A stretch of 64,000 nt of DNA from Cyanidium caldarium (taxonomy: Eukaryota > Rhodophyta > Bangiophyceae > Cyanidiales > Cyanidiaceae): assembly GCA_026184775.1 (NCBI GenBank), contig JANCYW010000012.1, positions 248,001 to 312,000 on the forward strand, in the 5' to 3' direction. Below, piece by piece: positions 42,741 to 51,379 of the stretch. A model generated the notes under the pieces. It made no database searches and was not told the origin of the DNA. It saw only the letters and a list, made by a program, of their open reading frames with translations. The position numbers were made by a program, and so were the translations under genes. Position 1 is the first letter of the stretch; the number at the start of each line of letters is the position of its first letter.

Positions 42741-43070
42741 GCCCGGTGGCACTACACGCTGGATACGGAACTGCCGATCTGACCGCTGCGATAGACACCT
42801 ACACCGTCGACCACGCCGCACCACCGTCTCCTTTTCGCCGAACGATGCGACATGCGGCGTGCGCGACCCCGCCACGGGCGCTGCGTCGTCGCTTCGGCGC
42901 GGGTTGGACGGGAGAGCGCGCGCTGACAGCGAAACGCGTGGTGTCCGAGACGGGGATGCACTGCACCGCGGCGTGCCGACCGCATCCCCGATCGGGCATG
43001 GAACAGTGGTGTCGACGGCGCTGAGGGTCATTTCACGACGTCTCTGCCTCGTCTCGTCTCGTCTTTCGCC
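42741..43070. promoter_or_regulatory. Bidirectional spacer HSP33 / WDR76
   Basis: About 330 bases between divergent starts if HSP33 begins at 42740. Near 43040-43068 a TCTCGTCTCGTCTCGTCTTTC pyrimidine-rich tandem directly precedes the WDR76 ATG. Confidence 0.35.
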
Positions 43071-44714
43071 ATGGAGGTATCGGTGTATGAGCGCGAGCGG
43101 CAGGAGCGGATCCAGCGCAATCGGGAGTGGATCGCCAAGCTGGGCGTGAACGAGTTGGCGACGGGCTTGCGACCAGAGGCGGTTGCGGGCAAGGCGCGAG
43201 CTGCTCCGGCGGGGTTGCGCAAGCGCAAGACGATCAGCGAGGCGAACGGCGTCGACGAGGAGGTGGTGCGGGCGCGGCGTATGTCGTTGCGGGTGCGCGG
43301 TAGAAGACCGGAGGGAGACGTCGACGAGGCCAGCGCCTCGGGTGAGGGGAAACGAGGGACGACCGTTGTTGCGGAGCCAGATCGTGGACCGGTGCTGGGG
43401 GATCAGCACTGGGAGCAGATCGCCCTGCGCGACTATGGCGTGTGGAACGAGGATGAGGAGGGCAGGGAAGAGGACGATCCGGAGCGGCAGCGCCGCCGGC
43501 TGGTGGAGCGGTTTGCGACTTGTCTGTCAGCACCGACCACGCCATCGTACACGAATGCTGCGGATGCCGATGTTGCGCAGCGCTTGCCGTCTTGGAGTCT
43601 GCACGAGGAGCGCGGCTTCGCCAAGCTGGTGCCGGACCGCGTCTACTCGGCGGTGATGCTGCCGCGCAACGACCAGTGGGTGGTAGCGGTGGGCGACAAA
43701 TGGGGTCGTGTCGGCCTGCTGGCATCGTCGGCTACGGCGGGCGCCGCCATGGGCATTCTGTCGTTGACGGTGCACCGGCGGGCGGTGTCCGGGCTGGCGG
43801 TGCTGGGCGGCGATGGTGGCGGACGTCGCCTGCTGACCACTTCGTATGACGGCAGCGCGCGAGTGCTCGATCTGGAGAAGCAGATGGCGTCGACGGTGTT
43901 TGTGGACCAGGAGGAGCGACTGTTGAAATCGGTCGCCGTGGCCGCCGCCCCGACGGCCGCCACCGCCGCCCGCAACAGCAACAGCGCCGAGGTGAATGCG
44001 GAACCGAACGTGTGGTGGAGCACGCTGATCGACCGCTCGCGCGGCGGCTGTCTGGTGCGCCACGATCTGCGCACCCCAATGCACACGGCGGACGAATTTT
44101 TCGTCTCCGACTACAAGCTGTACAGTGTGGATGCCTGCTGCCTACACACGGCGCAGGCGCACAGCAGCGCCGAGCGTCTGGCAGTGGCCACTGCCCGCGA
44201 TGGCGTGCTGGTGTATGATACGCGGCGGCTGTCGACTTCAGCGCGGCGCCGCAACGCCCCGCAACAGCCGCTGTGCGCGCTGCCACATGAACGCGCGGTG
44301 ACCGCAGCGCGCTGGTCTCCCTCGGGCACGCGCCTCCTCACCACCTGCTACGACGACCGGCTGCGAATATGGCACGGCGACTGGGAAGCAGCATCGAAAG
44401 CGCGCACCGAACACACCTTCGTGCACAACAACAACACCGGCCGCTGGGTCACCGCTTTCGACGCCCGCTGGAATCCCGCCAGCGCCGATGATACCCTCTT
44501 CGCCTGCGGCTCCATGCACAACAGCCCGTATCACGGCGTGGACGTGTTCCATACCCGTCACGCACCGCACGCGGTGTGGCATCGACTGGGCGGCGACGCC
44601 ATGACCGCTATCGCCGCGGTGCTCGCATGGCATCCGGGAGGCCAGGCGCTGGCCGGCGCCACTGCCTCCGGTCGACTCTACCTCTGGTGTCCATGGGACG
44701 ACCAGACAGCGTGA
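43071..44714 (+). CDS. WDR76/CMR1-like WD40 protein
   Basis: The 547-residue product matches the CMR1/WDR76 family, nuclear WD40 proteins that bind damaged DNA and chromatin. The N-terminus MEVSVYERERQERIQRNREWIAKLGV is the family's YE-x-R-x2-RI-x-RN motif, followed by KRK and an R-x-SLRVRGR element. The propeller begins near residue 180 and includes WVVAVGDKWGRVGLL, the string LTVHRRAVSGLAV, TTSYDGSARVLDLEK, ARWSPSGTRLLTTCYDDRLRIWH and a final WHPGGQALAGATASGRLYLW. These correspond to the CMR1 signatures AGDKxGxVGLW and SYDGSxRxLDL. The ATG at 43071 is the first in frame and starts the homology. Confidence 0.88.
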   Translation: MEVSVYERERQERIQRNREWIAKLGVNELATGLRPEAVAGKARAAPAGLRKRKTISEANGVDEEVVRARRMSLRVRGRRPEGDVDEASASGEGKRGTTVVAEPDRGPVLGDQHWEQIALRDYGVWNEDEEGREEDDPERQRRRLVERFATCLSAPTTPSYTNAADADVAQRLPSWSLHEERGFAKLVPDRVYSAVMLPRNDQWVVAVGDKWGRVGLLASSATAGAAMGILSLTVHRRAVSGLAVLGGDGGGRRLLTTSYDGSARVLDLEKQMASTVFVDQEERLLKSVAVAAAPTAATAARNSNSAEVNAEPNVWWSTLIDRSRGGCLVRHDLRTPMHTADEFFVSDYKLYSVDACCLHTAQAHSSAERLAVATARDGVLVYDTRRLSTSARRRNAPQQPLCALPHERAVTAARWSPSGTRLLTTCYDDRLRIWHGDWEAASKARTEHTFVHNNNTGRWVTAFDARWNPASADDTLFACGSMHNSPYHGVDVFHTRHAPHAVWHRLGGDAMTAIAAVLAWHPGGQALAGATASGRLYLWCPWDDQTA

Positions 44715-44812
44715 GCGGTCGGTGGTGCCTGTGCCGTGACACCGCCGCCATACCCATTTCTGCTCGTCGAGCACGTAAAGTGCAGGGATTCCGGACGACT
44801 TTTTTCTTCCTC

Positions 44813-44834
44813 CACACACACACACACACACACA
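44813..44834. repeat. (CA)11 dinucleotide microsatellite
   Basis: Eleven CA units lie about 115 bases upstream of the PEX10 ATG, in its leader or promoter. Confidence 0.9.
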
Positions 44835-44948
44835 TTCGCTCGGCAATTCCCATGCGCGCCGCGGCGTCCCGGTCTCGACGCGTGCACGCACGCCCCAGCA
44901 CCGCTCCGACCGGTTACGCCTGCGGTGCGCGCTTCCTATGAGCTCGTC

Positions 44949-46214
44949 ATGGCGACGACGCTACGGCTACCGGTGGCGCAGCCGTCCGAGTTGATACGGT
45001 GTGCAGAGAAGGATGCCTACTATCGGGAGCGAATGTTGCAGGCGCTGCGGGACGTGCGAGAGCACGGCGGTCTGCTGTGGGACGCGGTGTATCGGGCGGT
45101 CTGGCAGCGATGGCGACGACGACGACGACGACGACCACCGGCAGACGGCAGCGCCGACGAGGCGCACCGCCAGCAAACGCTGCATTCAGCTATGCGGGCG
45201 GTACTGTCTCGGCAGGTGCGGCGAGAGCACGAGACGCGCTGGTTGCCGCTGGGGCCGGCGCCGTCGTGGACGCGGGTGCTGGCCGACGGCCTGTTCTACG
45301 CACTGACGGTGGGGAGGCGCGTGCAGACGCCCGGCGAGGAGTTTGCCAACCTCTATGAATACAGTTATACCAGCGGTGCGAGTCGTTTGATCGTGCCGAC
45401 TACGTTTCGGCGGCGACTGTTGCAGATCCTGGTGTACAGTCTGGGGCAGCGGGATGGCGCGTGGGTGTACGCGGTGCGTCGCGCCCTGCGCGCCCTCGAC
45501 CAGTGGTTGTGGGTGTTGGCGGCGCGGTATCGGCAGCGCGCACCCGCCTTGCAACGATGCCGACCGGTGTTGTGCTTTGTGGACCGCTGGTTGGTGCGCC
45601 TGCTGGGCACCGACGCCGACGCCGCCTCGCCATCTCTGGTGTCCTTTCTGGCGCGGCTGCATCTGGTGCTGTTTTACTTTCGCGGCGCTTTCTATGACGT
45701 CGCCAAGCGGGTGGCGGGCGTGCGCTTGGTGCATATCGGGCGCGCCCGGCAGTATGCCCCACGATACGAAGCGCTCGGGGCACTGCTGTCGTTGCAACTG
45801 GCCGGCGACGTAGGGTTGTATGTGCGTCGGCATGCGGGCAGCTGGGCCCGACAATGTCGCAAAGCCTGGCAGTGGGCGCAACACCGACTGGTACCCGCTC
45901 CGGCCGACAAGTCCGTAGCCGGCACGCGTCCCGTAGCACCAAGAGAATCGTCACCCACTAGCCGTATCCCCTGCCGCAATGTCAACCGCCACGACGAGCA
46001 CGCGACCGCCCGAACAGCGTCCGTCACGCCTTCCCGTTCTCCGCTGCGTTGTGTGTTGTGCTTGGAGGCGGTGCAAGCGCCGGCGGCTACGGCTTGTGGT
46101 CACGTCTTCTGCTGGCATTGTGTAGCGGATTGGGTGTGGAAGCAGCGCGAGTGCCCGTTGTGTCGTGCTCCGGCACAGCTGCGAGAGCTGCTCTGTCTGT
46201 ACCACGTGGGGTGA
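44949..46214 (+). CDS. PEX10: PEX10 peroxisomal RING ubiquitin ligase
   Basis: PEX10, with PEX2 and PEX12, forms the peroxisomal-membrane ubiquitin ligase that recycles the import receptor PEX5. The 421-residue product starts MATTLRLPVAQPSELIRCAEKDAYYRERM. It has the membrane domain with LHLVLFYFRGAFYDVAKRVAGVRLVH and YEALGALLSLQLAGD, and ends with a complete C3HC4 RING at about residues 366-407 (CVLCLEAVQAPAATACGHVF, then CWHCVADW and CPLCR). All zinc ligands are present. The ATG at 44949 is preferred; the frame is open upstream through the CA repeat. It is on the same strand as WDR76, and the next gene starts only 40 bases after its stop. Confidence 0.93.
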   Translation: MATTLRLPVAQPSELIRCAEKDAYYRERMLQALRDVREHGGLLWDAVYRAVWQRWRRRRRRRPPADGSADEAHRQQTLHSAMRAVLSRQVRREHETRWLPLGPAPSWTRVLADGLFYALTVGRRVQTPGEEFANLYEYSYTSGASRLIVPTTFRRRLLQILVYSLGQRDGAWVYAVRRALRALDQWLWVLAARYRQRAPALQRCRPVLCFVDRWLVRLLGTDADAASPSLVSFLARLHLVLFYFRGAFYDVAKRVAGVRLVHIGRARQYAPRYEALGALLSLQLAGDVGLYVRRHAGSWARQCRKAWQWAQHRLVPAPADKSVAGTRPVAPRESSPTSRIPCRNVNRHDEHATARTASVTPSRSPLRCVLCLEAVQAPAATACGHVFCWHCVADWVWKQRECPLCRAPAQLRELLCLYHVG

Positions 46215-46253
46215 GGAGAGGTGACGGAGGAGACGCCCTGGCCATTGGACTCC

Positions 46254-48983
46254 ATGGCGGGCGCGGGCGAGGGGCGAGATGCGGCACCGGATAAAGTTGA
46301 GAGCATCGGACGCCACGAGGCTGGTGGCGCGCCAATGTGGAACGGTTCGGGCGGTGCAGTGTCCGACGACGACGACGACGAGGCGGCCATCGACGATTTC
46401 GTCCTGGAGGTCGAGGCGGCGGAGACGGCCGACCCGAGCGCCACCCGCACGTTCTTCTTCCTGCCACAGGGGAGTGAGGAAGCGGAGAGGCAGCGGCGGC
46501 GTCACGGCACGCGCGGCCGGACGGTGCCGTCCACCACCGCGGTGCCGTTGTGGCGCCGATGCGTCTGGTATGTGCAGGACCGCCGTCGGTGTGTGCTGGG
46601 CGTGCTGCTGGCGATGGCGTTGGTGCTAGCGCTGTTGTACGGACTGTCGGTGCTGGCGCCGGGTCTGCTACGACACACTGGCGGCGACGACGACGACGAC
46701 ACCGGAGGCGTCGTCGGGTCGGCCTTCGCGGCTGAGCCGCGCTGGCGCCGTCGAGCGCGTCGCGACCCGCATCCCGCCGACATGGATGCCGTGCTGCGGA
46801 CGCTGACGCGCCACTCGCACATGAGTGGCACGGAAGAGGTCAAACGTGTCGCCGAGTACATTCGCGACCAGTGGCGTTCGTTTGGCATCCCGGCCGAGCT
46901 GGAGACGTATCGGGTGCTGTTGGGCGGCGAGCCGCAACATCTCCGACTGCAGTGGAGCGACCGCGCGGGCAGCGTCTCAGCCGCGGACAGCTTGGTGCAG
47001 GCGACCGAACCGCCGATAGCGCGCGATCCCGACACCGCCGTGGTGCGCAACGGCACGGCGTTTCACGGGTATGCGGCCTCGGGGCGGGTGCACGGCGCGC
47101 CAGTGGTGTATGCCAATTACGGGCGGCCGGAGGATTTTGCGGTGCTGGAGGCGCGCAACGTTACGGTGACGGGGCGCATCGTGCTGGTGCGTTACGGTTT
47201 GCTGTTCCGCGGTCTGAAAGTGCGACTGGCGCAACAACGCGGTGCGGCCGGTGTGCTCATCTACTCGGATCCGGCCGATGACGGGGAGCGACGCGGCGCT
47301 ACGTACCCGCAAGGGCCGTGGCGACCGCCGCACTCAGTGCAACGCGGCTCGGTGCAGTTCAATTCGATGTGTGTGGGCGACCCGTCCACACCCGGTTACG
47401 GCTCGGTGGCGGACGTGCCGCGGCGCACCTACGCCGAGGCCGTGGCCGCCGGCTGCCTGCCCTCCATCCCGTCGCTGCCGCTGTCAGCAGCCGATGCCGA
47501 CCGCATCCTGCAGCGCATGCAGGCGTCGTTGGCGGATGCGGCCGCGGTCGAACGCCAGCGCGCCACCCCGCCGGACCCGTTTGTGGGCGGCCTGGAGCGG
47601 TCGCGCTACGTGTTGTTCGGCGGCGATGCCGCTCGGTTGGATTTCGAGCTGGAGCACGCGTACCGCCTGCGACCCGTCTACAACGTGCTCGGAATGGTGG
47701 GCGGTGTGGGCGAGACCGACCCGCGCGAAGTGGTGTTTGGCAATCACCACGACGCGTGGGTGTACGGTGCGGTGGATCCGCACACCGGGACGGTGGTGCA
47801 GATGGAGGTGGCGCGCACGCTGGGCGCGATGCTGCAGCAGGGATGGCGACCGCGGCGCACCGTGGTGTTGGCGTCGTGGGATGCGGAGGAGTGGGGCACC
47901 ATCGGCTCGGTGGAGCATGTGGAAGCGCAGTTACACACTCGCATAAGGCCGCGCACCATCGCCTACATCAATGCGGATGTGATTGTGAGCGGACCGACGG
48001 CGCGAGTGGGCGTGGACGGCTCGCCGCTGTTGACGCAAGCGGTGGTGCAGGCCATGCAGGCGCTGCCGGAACCGGTGACCGGCGATGAAATGTTGGCAGA
48101 GTGGCGGGCGCGGCGGCGCGATGCCATGCAGGCCGAAATGGGGTCGTCGTCGTCGGGGAATGCTTCATCCACGGCCCATGACTGGCTGCCACTGTTGGGA
48201 TTGTTGGGCGGCGGCAGCGACCACACCGCCTTTCTGCATCACGCCGGGGTGAGTGCGGTGGATTTCGGGTTCGACGAATTGGACCATCCGTCGTACCCGG
48301 TGTACCACTCTATTTACGATGACTATGCGTATGCGCGCCGGTTCAACGACGACCGCTTCCGGTTGCACCGCGTGGCCACACAGCTGGTGGCAACCCTGAT
48401 GGTCGACTTGGCCGACGCGGTGCTGCTGCCGATGAACGTGAGCGACTATTCGGAGTGGATGCGGTATCAGATGCAGCTGTGGCAGCGCCAAGCGCCCGGC
48501 GAGTTGGTGGAGGTGCAACAGACGGTGCGGCCGGCGTTGGAAGAGTTGCATGCGGCGGTGGCCGCGTTTCAGCAGCGCGTGCGCACGTTGGCACAGGCGT
48601 ACGCGAGTCAGCCGCGGTCGCGACCGGCCGCGGCGGCGGCGGGGGCGGATCGTGAGCTGCAGCGGCTGGCAGTGAACCAGGCGCTGCTGGATTTCGAACG
48701 CGCGCTGCTGCACGCCGACGGCGGCCTGCCCGAACGACCGTGGTATCGGCACACCATGATGGCGCCGCACCGCGACAAGGGATACGCCGCCATGGCGCTG
48801 CCCTTCCTGGAACACCCCGGCTACAATCACACCTCGATACCGCACCAGCAAGTGCACTCGGGTCTGAAAGTTACCGCGGATGCCATTCGCCGCGCTACGC
48901 AAGTGCTGCAGCGTGCCCTGCAACCGTCGCCGCCGTCCACCGAGCCCGGCGCCGCCCGCCGCGCACTGGACACCTCACAGTAA
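46254..48983 (+). CDS. Glutamate carboxypeptidase II-like M28 metallopeptidase
   Basis: The 909-residue product is a type II membrane peptidase of the GCPII/NAALADase (M28B) family, which removes C-terminal glutamate or other residues from peptides and folates. A single membrane anchor (VLGVLLAMALVLALLYGLSVL) at about residues 111-132 follows an acidic cytosolic tail. The PA domain precedes the catalytic domain, where zinc ligands are visible: His in GNHHDAWVYGAVDPHTG, Glu-Glu in WDAEEWG, Asp in YINADVIV and His in VYHSIYDDYAYA. GGGSDHTAFLHHAGVSAVDFGFD also fits. The C-terminal dimerisation domain is present. Unlike transferrin receptor, the ligands are complete, so it should be active. First in-frame ATG is 46254, 39 bases after PEX10. 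Its end overlaps the convergent OTU gene by nine bases. Confidence 0.92.
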   Translation: MAGAGEGRDAAPDKVESIGRHEAGGAPMWNGSGGAVSDDDDDEAAIDDFVLEVEAAETADPSATRTFFFLPQGSEEAERQRRRHGTRGRTVPSTTAVPLWRRCVWYVQDRRRCVLGVLLAMALVLALLYGLSVLAPGLLRHTGGDDDDDTGGVVGSAFAAEPRWRRRARRDPHPADMDAVLRTLTRHSHMSGTEEVKRVAEYIRDQWRSFGIPAELETYRVLLGGEPQHLRLQWSDRAGSVSAADSLVQATEPPIARDPDTAVVRNGTAFHGYAASGRVHGAPVVYANYGRPEDFAVLEARNVTVTGRIVLVRYGLLFRGLKVRLAQQRGAAGVLIYSDPADDGERRGATYPQGPWRPPHSVQRGSVQFNSMCVGDPSTPGYGSVADVPRRTYAEAVAAGCLPSIPSLPLSAADADRILQRMQASLADAAAVERQRATPPDPFVGGLERSRYVLFGGDAARLDFELEHAYRLRPVYNVLGMVGGVGETDPREVVFGNHHDAWVYGAVDPHTGTVVQMEVARTLGAMLQQGWRPRRTVVLASWDAEEWGTIGSVEHVEAQLHTRIRPRTIAYINADVIVSGPTARVGVDGSPLLTQAVVQAMQALPEPVTGDEMLAEWRARRRDAMQAEMGSSSSGNASSTAHDWLPLLGLLGGGSDHTAFLHHAGVSAVDFGFDELDHPSYPVYHSIYDDYAYARRFNDDRFRLHRVATQLVATLMVDLADAVLLPMNVSDYSEWMRYQMQLWQRQAPGELVEVQQTVRPALEELHAAVAAFQQRVRTLAQAYASQPRSRPAAAAAGADRELQRLAVNQALLDFERALLHADGGLPERPWYRHTMMAPHRDKGYAAMALPFLEHPGYNHTSIPHQQVHSGLKVTADAIRRATQVLQRALQPSPPSTEPGAARRALDTSQ

Positions 48984-49146
48984 ACTGCCGGATTCCTCGC
49001 GCGACCGCTCTCGCTCCATCTCGTCGCTCTCCTCCTCGGTCTGCGGCAGCAACAAATCGTAGTGCACGTTGCTGTATCGCAAGTGCAGCGGCTCGCTCAC
49101 AAAACTCCTCCCATACACCGCGATGCGCCGCCAGTGACGCGACGAT

Positions 49147-49177
<31 letters not shown>

Positions 49178-50288
49178 TCTCTACATACACGCAGATGGGC
49201 GTCTGCAGCAGTGGCCCCAGCACCAGCAGTTCCGGCTCGCCGGCGTACTGGTCGCTTTTGAGCAGCTGTCGCAGGTGCTTATCGAAGTTGTCCTCGAAAA
49301 TGTGATCCCGCAGAAACAGCGGGCGGTGGCGGCGAATTTCGCGCACGCACAGGCAGCGGAGGATGTCGGCTTCGCGTCGTTCGCGTCGTTCATTCCACAG
49401 CGGGCCCGGATACAGGCCGGCGTTGTGGGCGAGTCCGCGCGCGATCGACCGGAACAGACAACGGCCGTCGCCGCGAGTGCGGTCGACGCGGAGGCGATGC
49501 GGCACCTCGCGCAGCGTGGACATTCGTTGTACCGGGGCGCCGGACTCGTAAAAGGTGGCGGTATTGAAGCTGAGGTAGCGCTGCGGCACGGCGGTGCGTT
49601 CGTGTTGGCTGACGCGGCGAATGCGCGGTCGCGCCTTGGCCTGCTGCATGAGGGACACGCCACGCGAGCTCTCGCGCACCCGCCGTTGCATGGCGGCATC
49701 CGCTTGGAGGAGTGCGCGCTCCTGTTCCTGTTCCAGCAGCATCTCCAGATGCGATTGCAGCTGCTGAATCTCCTTGGCGCGCCGTGGATGTCGCAACGAG
49801 CGGGTGATGATCATTTCGCGTCGCAGATCCGCCATGCGGCACAATAAGTCGAGCTCGTCGTGCTGCGGGTTCATGCTCTCGCGTTCAATGTCCGCCAACA
49901 GCGTCTTCAGCGCGTCCAGCTCGAACTGACCGGTGGGCTGGCGCTTTGCGTTGCCGCCTGTCCAGCCGTGCCCGTTGCTGTCGCGGCTGGACAGACGGTG
50001 CGGAGACCGTTCGGCGAACGACGCGTTGCCGCTGGCAAACGCCTCCTCCTGCCCGGCAGTGTCATTCCACTGGGCGGCGGTGACGGCGGACGACCTCAAC
50101 GACCCGTTGTGCCCCGAGCCGCGCCGCATCGTCACGTACCCGCTGGCCTCGCGTCGCACCCGTCGCAAGTCCACGTGCGGGAACAGGATGGAGACGGAGC
50201 CGTTGCGGCCCCCGTCCAACAACGGTTCATACCCGAAACACTCCAGGATGCGCTCACTCAGACAGGAGAACGAGAAGCACGGGGGCAT
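48975..50288 (-). CDS. OTU-domain protease (plant-type), second in window
   Basis: The 437-residue product carries an OTU fold at about residues 260-415. It has the catalytic Cys in RTRGDGRCLFRSIARGLAHNAG near 274, AGEPELLVLGPLLQTPICVYV, and the catalytic His in LRYSNVHYDLLLP. Residues about 150-220 form an Arg-rich helical region (LCRMADLRREMIITRSLRHPRRAKEIQQLQSHLEMLLEQEQ in pieces), likely a coiled coil. A GGC repeat adds nine glycines inside the OTU domain between the PICVYVES strand and RHWRRIAVYG. The ATG at 50288 (MPPCFSFSCLSERIL) is preferred over an open Arg-rich extension. It shares no close similarity with the other OTU protein here. Confidence 0.88.
49147..49176. repeat. (GCC)n trinucleotide run inside OTU gene
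   Basis: About nine GCC units encode the Gly9 run on the minus strand. The tract sits within the catalytic domain, in a loop between strands. Confidence 0.85.
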
Positions 50289-50546
50289 CCGGCCCTCAGC
50301 ACGGTCGGATTCGCACCGGTGGAGGTGTCGAGAACGCGGGTGTCCCCTTCCACCGAAACCGGAAACGCGCAACCCGCGCGGAACCGCAAACTGCGGCGCG
50401 CGGAGCGCAACCTGCAGAGCGCGGGGATGCGAATACGAACGAGCGGGAGGAGATAGCACAGCGTGCCGAGTCGTATATCGCGAGGGAAGACGTCAGACTG
50501 TCGACAAGGTGCGTCCCTCGCTCCCTCTCTCCCTCTTTACACGCCG

Positions 50547-51248
50547 CTAGTACCGAAAGTTGTCCCGGATGCGAACGGTGCGCTCCTCGAAGGCGCGCTT
50601 CCAGACGTCCGCCTGGACGATCATGGGCAGAAAGTGGATGCTGCCGCGGCCGTCGTAGCTCTCGGTCTCGCGAAAGTAGAAGAGAATGGGCACGCGTGGC
50701 CACCACAGCTTCCAGTAGACGATGTTGCGGTAGTGCCAGCCGCGTACCTTGTGCCAGTTGCGCAGCTCGGGCGGCGGCAGCTCGGACGGCGGCAGCGGCG
50801 GGTCGTCGGCGCCCGGCGGACCGCGTTTCCACACCTCGATGGCATCCGGTCCGAAACGAAAGCGAATGAGGGAGGTGGTGTTCACCGCGAGGAACACGCC
50901 CAGCATGCCCAGCGGCACCGCCGCCACCTTGCCCACGCCGCCCGCCTGCGTGGCCAACAGCGCGGTCAACGCCAGCACCCCGGCGGACAGTTTCAGATCC
51001 GGCCGCACCACAAACGGCTCGTGCGTCTGCTCGGTATCGGTGGAAGGGTCAGCTGCCTGCATCCGCAAGGCAGGCAGAAGGGATGCGGTGCGGCGAGGGG
51101 AGAGAGCAGCCGGGGTGACGGAGCTGGGTCGCCCGCGCACAAGTGCGCCACGACCAGCGACGTGGGCGCGAACACCGTAATGAATCGGCCTGAGTGCGTG
51201 CAAGAAAAGGCACTGTCCCCTTAGACGTCCTTGAAGAGGAGATTCCAT
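50547..51248 (-). CDS. Plastid-targeted DUF3119 protein
   Basis: The mature part matches DUF3119, a small membrane protein conserved in cyanobacteria and plastids. It has FVVRPDLKLSAGVL, a hydrophobic segment at about residues 85-125 (LALTALLATQAGGVG, then AAVPLGMLGVFLAVNTTSLIRF), FGPDAIEVW, RNIVYWKLWWPRVPILFYFRETES and GSIHFLPMIVQADVWKRAFEER. The motif W-P-x-VPILFYF-x-E followed by SIHFLP is diagnostic. The first about 70 residues (MESPLQGRLRGQCLFLHALRP and on) are basic and Ser/Ala-rich, a good transit peptide. The ATG at 51248 is preferred over an open upstream extension. Function is not established for the family. Divergent from DAHP synthase (131 bases). Confidence 0.85.
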   Translation of the reverse strand: MESPLQGRLRGQCLFLHALRPIHYGVRAHVAGRGALVRGRPSSVTPAALSPRRTASLLPALRMQAADPSTDTEQTHEPFVVRPDLKLSAGVLALTALLATQAGGVGKVAAVPLGMLGVFLAVNTTSLIRFRFGPDAIEVWKRGPPGADDPPLPPSELPPPELRNWHKVRGWHYRNIVYWKLWWPRVPILFYFRETESYDGRGSIHFLPMIVQADVWKRAFEERTVRIRDNFRY

Positions 51249-51379
51249 CGCGAGTGTCTCCGTGAAACTGCAGAGCGCGCCCCCCCCTCCGCAGACGGGG
51301 AACGTGGGCGTGTGCGCGGCTGCCGGTTTCGCGTCATCGGCGGGGCCATTCGGAACCGCCTCTCCTCTCGGCACACGTC

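Noticed and set aside
43032-43409. Upstream extension of the HSP33 frame
   Set aside because: It runs antisense into the WDR76 coding region and has no matching homology.
44813-44834. CA repeat as part of a PEX10 N-terminal extension
   Set aside because: PEX10 homology begins at the later ATG (44949); the repeat would encode a His/Thr run with no counterpart.
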